DNA of 64,000 nt from Pseudomonadota bacterium. GTDB lineage: Bacteria > Pseudomonadota > Alphaproteobacteria > G022571365. The stretch spans positions 1-64,000 of the forward strand of contig JACZXZ010000004.1 in the NCBI GenBank assembly GCA_022571365.1. Direction: 5' to 3'. The position numbers and the translations under genes were made by a program. Under the pieces are notes generated by a model that saw only the letters and a program-made list of their open reading frames with translations, did not search any database and was not told the origin of the DNA. Positions 58,533 through 64,000 of this stretch are shown piece after piece. The number at the start of each line of letters is the position of its first letter. Position 1 is the first letter of the stretch.

Positions 58533-60283
58533 CCGGGATCATGACCGCGGACGGATCGCCGCCCGACCAGGTGGTCCTGGAGGGCATGGCGGAGGCCCTC
58601 GGCCACCGGGGGCCGGACGGCCGTGGCCGGTATCTCGCGGGCAATGTCGGCATGGTCCAGCGGCGGCTCGCCATCATCGACCTCGAGACCGGCGACCAGC
58701 CGTTTTTCGAGCCGGGCGGCGCGGCCCTGGTCGCCAATGCCGAGATCTACAACTACGTCGAGCTGCGCGAGGCGCTTCACGGCGTCAACTTCGCCACGAC
58801 CTCCGACTGCGAGCCGGCGCTGTATCTTTACCGCCGCCATGGGCTCGACTTCGTGGCGCACCTGCGCGGCATGTACGCGATCGCGCTCCACGACCCCCGG
58901 GCCGGACGGCTCGTGCTCGCGCGCGATCCCTTCGGCATCAAGCCGCTCTACTATGCCGAGACGGCGCGCGGCCTCGCCTTCGCCTCCGAGCCCCAGGCCT
59001 TGCTCGGCGCCGGGCTGGCGGCGCGGCGGATACAGGCCGAGGCGCGCGCCGAGCTCTTACAGCTCCAGTTCACCACGGGCGCCCACACCATCTTCAAGGG
59101 CCTGAAGCGGGTGCTTCCCGGCGAGACGTTGGTGGTGGCGGGCGGACGCGTCGTCGAGCGCCGCCGGCTCGATGCCCTGCCCGCCGGGGGGCCCGAGGCC
59201 TGGGACGAAAGGGAGGCGCTCATCCGCCTGGACGATGCGCTCACCGACAGCGTGCGCGTACACCAGCGCTCGGACGTTCCCTACGGCATGTTCCTCTCGG
59301 GCGGCATCGATTCCTCGACCCTGCTTGCCCTGATGGCGCGCCTCAATGACCGGCCGGTCAAGGCGTTCACCGTCGGCTTTCCGGGCACGGGCGTCCCCGA
59401 CGAACGCGCCCGCGCCCGCGCCGTGGCCCGGGCCGTCGGCGCCGAGCATGTCGAGATCCCGTTCGAGGAAGAGGACTTCTGGCGGCTCCTGCCGGAGACG
59501 GCGGCCGCACTCGACGATCCCGCCGCCGATTACGCCATCCTGCCCACCTACAAGCTCGCCCGCGAGGCGAGCCGCGAGCTCAAAGTGATCCTCACGGGCG
59601 AGGGCGGCGACGAGATGCTCGGCGGCTACGGCCGCTACCGCAGCGCCATGAGACCCTGGTGGCGGGGCGGCCGGGCCATGTGGCCGCGCGGCATCCTCGA
59701 CGGGCTCGGGGTCTTGAGGGCGGAGGCGGTCGGCTGGCGCGACGGCATTGCCGCGATCGAGATCACCGAGGCCAAGGCCGGCCGCTCGCGGCTGCAGGTC
59801 GCCCAGGCGACCGATTGCGCGGGGTGGCTGGCGGGCGACCTGCTCATCAAGCTGGATCGGTGTCTCATGGCCCACGGGCTCGAAGGGCGCACCCCGTTCC
59901 TCGACCGCCGGGTGGCCGAGGTCAGCTTCCGCCTGCCCGACCGGCTCAAGATCCGGCGCCGCATGGGCAAGTGGCTGCTCAGGCGCTGGCTGGAGGAGCA
60001 TCTGCCTGAAGCCGAGCCGTTTACCCGCAAGCGCGGCTTCACCGTGCCGGTGGCGGAATGGATCGCGCGGCGGGGCGCGACTCTGGGCCCGTTGGTGGCC
60101 GCCCAGCCGGGGGTGGCGGAGATCTGCGAGCCGGCGGCGGTCGCCGGGCTGTTCGCCGCGCGCGGCAAGCGCCAGGGTTTCGCGGCCTGGACGCTGCTGT
60201 TCTATGCCCTGTGGCATCGCCATCACGTGCTCGGTCTCAAGCCCGAGGGCGACGCGTTCGAAACCCTGGCGGCGCGGGGGTGA
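58520..60283 (+). CDS. asnB: Asparagine synthase (glutamine-hydrolysing)
   Basis: MCGIAGIMTADG; GHRGPDG; FLSGGIDSSTLLALMA; GTG start. Confidence 0.9.
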   Translation: MCGIAGIMTADGSPPDQVVLEGMAEALGHRGPDGRGRYLAGNVGMVQRRLAIIDLETGDQPFFEPGGAALVANAEIYNYVELREALHGVNFATTSDCEPALYLYRRHGLDFVAHLRGMYAIALHDPRAGRLVLARDPFGIKPLYYAETARGLAFASEPQALLGAGLAARRIQAEARAELLQLQFTTGAHTIFKGLKRVLPGETLVVAGGRVVERRRLDALPAGGPEAWDEREALIRLDDALTDSVRVHQRSDVPYGMFLSGGIDSSTLLALMARLNDRPVKAFTVGFPGTGVPDERARARAVARAVGAEHVEIPFEEEDFWRLLPETAAALDDPAADYAILPTYKLAREASRELKVILTGEGGDEMLGGYGRYRSAMRPWWRGGRAMWPRGILDGLGVLRAEAVGWRDGIAAIEITEAKAGRSRLQVAQATDCAGWLAGDLLIKLDRCLMAHGLEGRTPFLDRRVAEVSFRLPDRLKIRRRMGKWLLRRWLEEHLPEAEPFTRKRGFTVPVAEWIARRGATLGPLVAAQPGVAEICEPAAVAGLFAARGKRQGFAAWTLLFYALWHRHHVLGLKPEGDAFETLAARG

Positions 60284-60420
60284 GCCCCGGCGGTGGCGGG
60301 AAAGGGAGTGGCGGGAAAGGGAGCAGAAGCCCGGGCGGCCTCACCACCCCAGCCGGCCCGGGCGTGGACCAGCGCGTGGACCAGGGCGTGGACCGATTTC
60401 GGCAGGAGGAGCCATTCCGA

Positions 60421-61752
60421 ATGGCCGAGGCTTATGATCTGATCGTCCGTGGCGGCATCGCGGTCACGCCGGACGGGCGGGCCCAGGCGGACATCGGCGT
60501 CCGGCAAGGGCGCATCGCCGCCATGGGCGACCTCGCCCGCGCATCGGCGCCCACCATCGTGGAGGCGCGGCACCTTCATCTCCTCCCCGGCGTCATCGAC
60601 ACCCAGGTCCATTTCCGCGAGCCCGGGCTGGAGCACAAGGAGGACATCGCAACCGGCACCGCCGGCGCGGTCCTGGGCGGCGTCACCGCGGTCTTCGACA
60701 TGCCCAACACCGACCCCAGCACCACGACCGCCGCCGCTCTCGCCGACAAGGTGGCGCGGGCGCGCGGCCGGGCCCGGTGCGACATCGCCTTTTTCGTCGG
60801 CGCGGCCGAGCACAACATGGATCGGCTGGGCCAGCTCGAGCGGCTGCCGGGCGCGGCCGGAATCAAGCTGTTCATGGGAAGCACGACCGGCGACCTGCTG
60901 GTCGCCGACGATGAGGGGGTCTCCCGCGTGCTGGCCGCGGGCTTCCGCCGCGTCGCCGTCCACGCCGAGGATGAAGAGCGGCTGCGCGCGCGGCGGGCGC
61001 TTATCGAGGCGGGGGCGACCGCCCACATGCATCCGGTGTGGCGCGACGTGGAGACGGCGCTCAGCGCGACCCGACGGCTCTTGGGATTGGCCCGCGCCGC
61101 GCGCCGGCGGGTCCATGTCCTGCACGTCTCGACGGCCGAGGAGATGGCGCTCTTGGCCCAGCGCCGCGACATCGCGACCGTCGAGGTGACGCCCCAGCAT
61201 CTGACGCTCGCCGCGCCCGAGTGCTACGACCGGCTCGGCAACCACGCCCGGATGAATCCCCCGATCCGCGACGCGCATCATCGCGAGGCCTTGTGGCGGG
61301 CGCTCGGCGAGGGCGTCGTGGACGTGGTGGGCTCCGACCACGCGCCGCACACGCGGGAGGAAATGGACCGCCCCTATCCGGACGGCCCCTCCGGCATGCC
61401 GGGGGTCCAGACCCTGCTGCCGATCCTGCTCGACCATGTGAACGCCGGGCGGCTCTCGCTCGAACGACTGGTGGATCTCACCAGCGCCGGGCCGGCGCGC
61501 ATCTACAACATCGCCCAAAAGGGCCACATCGCGGTGGGCCGCGACGCGGATCTCACCCTGGTCGACCTCGGCGCCAAACGCAGGATCGAGGGTGACTGGA
61601 TCGCGAGCCGCTGCGGCTGGACGCCGTTCGAGGGGATGGCGGTCACGGGCTGGCCCGCCGCGACCATCGTGCGCGGCCATGTGGTCATGCGCGAGGGGGA
61701 GCTCCTGGGCGCGCCGGTGGGCGCGCCGGTCCGCTTCACCGAATGTCTCTAG
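60421..61752 (+). CDS. Dihydroorotase (PyrC/allantoinase-type amidohydrolase)
   Basis: LLPGVIDTQVHFREPGLEHKEDIATGTAGAVLGGVTAVFDMPNT; DVVGSDHAPHT. Confidence 0.9.
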   Translation: MAEAYDLIVRGGIAVTPDGRAQADIGVRQGRIAAMGDLARASAPTIVEARHLHLLPGVIDTQVHFREPGLEHKEDIATGTAGAVLGGVTAVFDMPNTDPSTTTAAALADKVARARGRARCDIAFFVGAAEHNMDRLGQLERLPGAAGIKLFMGSTTGDLLVADDEGVSRVLAAGFRRVAVHAEDEERLRARRALIEAGATAHMHPVWRDVETALSATRRLLGLARAARRRVHVLHVSTAEEMALLAQRRDIATVEVTPQHLTLAAPECYDRLGNHARMNPPIRDAHHREALWRALGEGVVDVVGSDHAPHTREEMDRPYPDGPSGMPGVQTLLPILLDHVNAGRLSLERLVDLTSAGPARIYNIAQKGHIAVGRDADLTLVDLGAKRRIEGDWIASRCGWTPFEGMAVTGWPAATIVRGHVVMREGELLGAPVGAPVRFTECL

Positions 61753-61952
61753 AGGCGCGCGGGCGGGCGCGGGCCAGGGCTCAAACGGTTTCCGGCCGTC
61801 GCTTAAACCCGCCCCGCGCAGATCGACTTGAACCGAGCTCACTCCCTTCCGTGCTTGCGCATTCGCCGTTTGCCGATACCATTCGGACCTGACCTCAAGG
61901 CGCCATTCGTTAAAGCGTCATTCGTTGGTCCCAGCCAGAGAGGCATGCGCGC

Positions 61953-62786
61953 ATGTCCGCCGTTCAGCGCTCCCGTGCTCGAAAGCCCGGCCGTCCCGAC
62001 CAGGATCGGGCAGGCCCCGAGCCGCCGCTCGCGGCCGAACGTTCGGCCGACGCGCGGCGGCCGGCGCTGTCGGTCGTGATTCCGGCACGCAACGAGGCCG
62101 GCAGCATCCGGCCCTTGATCGAGGAAATCCACCGGGCGCTGGAGCCGCTTGTCGCGTTCGAGATCGTTTGTGTGGACGACGGCAGCGAGGACAACACGGC
62201 CAGCGAGCTCAGGGCGGCGCGCGCGGCCGACCCGCGGCTCAGGGTGCTCAGCCACCGGCACGCCTGCGGACAGAGCACGGCGATATGGAGTGGCGTGGCC
62301 GCGGCCCGGGGCGAGTGGATCGTCACCCTGGACGGCGACGGCCAGAACGTGCCGGGCGACATCCCCATGATGCTCGAGGCGCGCGACGCGGCCGATCTCG
62401 AGGACCTCCATATGGTCGCTGGCATCCGCCGCCGACGTCGCGACAACTGGCTCAGGCGCGTCTCCTCGCGCGTCGCCAACGGCTTGAGACGGCGCTTGCT
62501 TAAGGACGGCATAATCGACTCCGGCTGTGGCCTAAAGCTGTTCCGCCGGGATGCGTTCCTCGCGCTTCCTTACTTCGATCACATGCACCGTTTCCTGCCG
62601 ACGCTCATCCGGCGCAACGGCGGCGAGGTGATCCAGGTCCCGGTCGATCACCGGCCGCGGCTCAGCGGCAAATCGAGCTACGGCATTCACAACCGCCTGT
62701 GGACGGGTATCGCCGACCTTCTCGGCGTGATGTGGCTCCAGCGGCGGACGAAACAGCCAATTATCGATAACAAGGATGGGTCATGA
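61953..62786 (+). CDS. Glycosyltransferase family 2 (dolichyl-phosphate mannosyltransferase-like)
   Basis: LSVVIPARNEAGSIRPLIEEIHRAL; VTLDGDGQNVPGDIP. Confidence 0.9.
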   Translation: MSAVQRSRARKPGRPDQDRAGPEPPLAAERSADARRPALSVVIPARNEAGSIRPLIEEIHRALEPLVAFEIVCVDDGSEDNTASELRAARAADPRLRVLSHRHACGQSTAIWSGVAAARGEWIVTLDGDGQNVPGDIPMMLEARDAADLEDLHMVAGIRRRRRDNWLRRVSSRVANGLRRRLLKDGIIDSGCGLKLFRRDAFLALPYFDHMHRFLPTLIRRNGGEVIQVPVDHRPRLSGKSSYGIHNRLWTGIADLLGVMWLQRRTKQPIIDNKDGS

Positions 62787-63067
62787 CGCAGTTCACGATT
62801 TGGCTCGTTATCGGATTCCTCGGCCAGGTCCTGTTCGGGATGCGGTTTGTCGTGCAGTGGATCCGCAGCGAGCGTGAGGGCCGCAGCATCATTCCTGTCG
62901 CCTTCTGGTATTTCAGCGTCGCCGGGGGCGTCACGCTTCTGTCCTACGCGCTCTGGCGGCAGGACCCGGTGTTCATCGTCGGCCAGGCCGGCGGTTTGCT
63001 CATCTACGGGCGAAACCTGTTCTTCATCAGGCGGGACCGGCGGCGCGCGGCCACCCCCGGCTCGTGA
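62783..63067 (+). CDS. Lipid-A-biosynthesis N-terminal domain (LABN) small membrane protein
   Basis: WLVIGFLGQVLFGMRFVVQWIRSEREGRSIIPVAFWYFSVAGG. Confidence 0.9.
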   Translation: MTQFTIWLVIGFLGQVLFGMRFVVQWIRSEREGRSIIPVAFWYFSVAGGVTLLSYALWRQDPVFIVGQAGGLLIYGRNLFFIRRDRRRAATPGS

Positions 63068-64000
63068 GCGAAGGCGGGCTGACCCACACCGGGGTCCGAC
63101 TCCCGCTGGGGCGCCGGGCGCTCGCCTGGAACGCGCGGCTGGTCTTATCGAGGAGCGGATTCCACGCCTTCATTTCCGTCCACATCCTCGTCCTCTTCCT
63201 GGTGCGCGGGCTGCTGTTCCCCGGCACCGGCGGCGACGACGCCGAGCAGCTCGTTTTCTCCCAGACCCTTGCCTGGGGTTACGACATCGCCAACCCGCCG
63301 CTCTACACCTGGCTGGTGGTTGCCTCCCAGCAGGTCTTCGGCGTCACGGTACTGTCGGTCGCCTTCGTCAAGTTCTCGCTCATCTGGCTGACCTACGTCT
63401 TCCTTTACCGCTCGGCCCGCCACGTGCTCGAGGATGACCGCCTGGCTGCGCTCGCGGCCCTGTCGCCCCTGGCGCTGTATTACGTGGCCTGGGACGCGGT
63501 GCTGGGCTACAGCCACTCGGTGCTGCTCATGGCGATGTGCGCGGTGACTTTCTACGCCGTGCTGCGGCTGGACGCAAAGGGCAGCGTGCTCTCTTATCTC
63601 GCCCTCGGCCTGGCGTTGGGGCTGGGCCTGTTGTCCAAATATCCATACGCGCTGTTCGCCGTGTCCCTCCTGGTGGCCTGCCTCGCCGACCGCAGCCTGC
63701 GGGCGCGCCTGATAAGCCCGTGGAGCCTTCTTGCGCTCGCCGCCGCCGCGGCGGTCATCCTGCCTCATATCCTCTGGATCGTGGACCAGCCGGACAACCT
63801 GTTCTCGGCCTCCAAGGCCAAGTTCGAGATTTCTGGGGGCCCGGGCTACGTCGCCGCCGCGGCGACCGGGGTGCTGGATGCGGCCGAAGCCGTGGTGGGG
63901 TTTCTGTCCCCGCTTCTGATCTTGCTGTTGATCTTCTTCTGGCGGGCCTTCGGGCCGGTCGGAAGGAACGCCTCTTCCTCGGCCCGTTACCGCCGCCTGC
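63064..64000 (+). CDS. Glycosyltransferase family 39 (ArnT/PMT-like), truncated by window end
   Basis: GTG start overlapping previous stop; GGDDAEQLVFSQTLAWGYDIANPPLYTWLV read directly from sequence. Confidence 0.8.
   Translation, partial: MSEGGLTHTGVRLPLGRRALAWNARLVLSRSGFHAFISVHILVLFLVRGLLFPGTGGDDAEQLVFSQTLAWGYDIANPPLYTWLVVASQQVFGVTVLSVAFVKFSLIWLTYVFLYRSARHVLEDDRLAALAALSPLALYYVAWDAVLGYSHSVLLMAMCAVTFYAVLRLDAKGSVLSYLALGLALGLGLLSKYPYALFAVSLLVACLADRSLRARLISPWSLLALAAAAAVILPHILWIVDQPDNLFSASKAKFEISGGPGYVAAAATGVLDAAEAVVGFLSPLLILLLIFFWRAFGPVGRNASSSARYRRL

Overview
GC-rich, alphaproteobacterial-looking window. Left to right it holds: (i) catabolic and housekeeping genes (DUF1028, PhyH, RidA, HpaB-like, alpha/beta hydrolase, M48 peptidase, SerC, PuuD-like, acyl-CoA dehydrogenase); (ii) a roughly 19-kb PQQ / quinoprotein alcohol-oxidation island (about 10.1-29.1 kb) that is heavily rearranged by internal duplication; (iii) a Liv-type ABC operon with two tandem, near-identical Tat-type binding proteins; (iv) two tandem paralogous polyamine-type ABC operons; (v) a GST, glyQ-glyS, ppdK, ygfZ-like and an LPS / glycan glycosyltransferase cluster with asnB and a dihydroorotase. 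The most interesting part is the PQQ island. It has three small pqqA genes absent from the supplied ORF track (one divergent type, two near-identical), two pqqD/pqqE sets but only one pqqB/pqqC, and two quinoprotein dehydrogenases with the D-Y-D signature associated with lanthanide-dependent enzymes. The two dehydrogenases share a duplicated promoter plus signal-peptide cassette. A PedA1A2BC/Lut-like ABC operon lies between ~430-bp inverted repeats, each carrying a pqqA gene. Relics include a pqqD/pqqE tandem-duplication scar, an ABC-ATPase fusion ORF, a cytochrome c fragment and a GST fragment with internal 81-bp repeats. All calls come from reading the sequence and the supplied translations; no database search was run.
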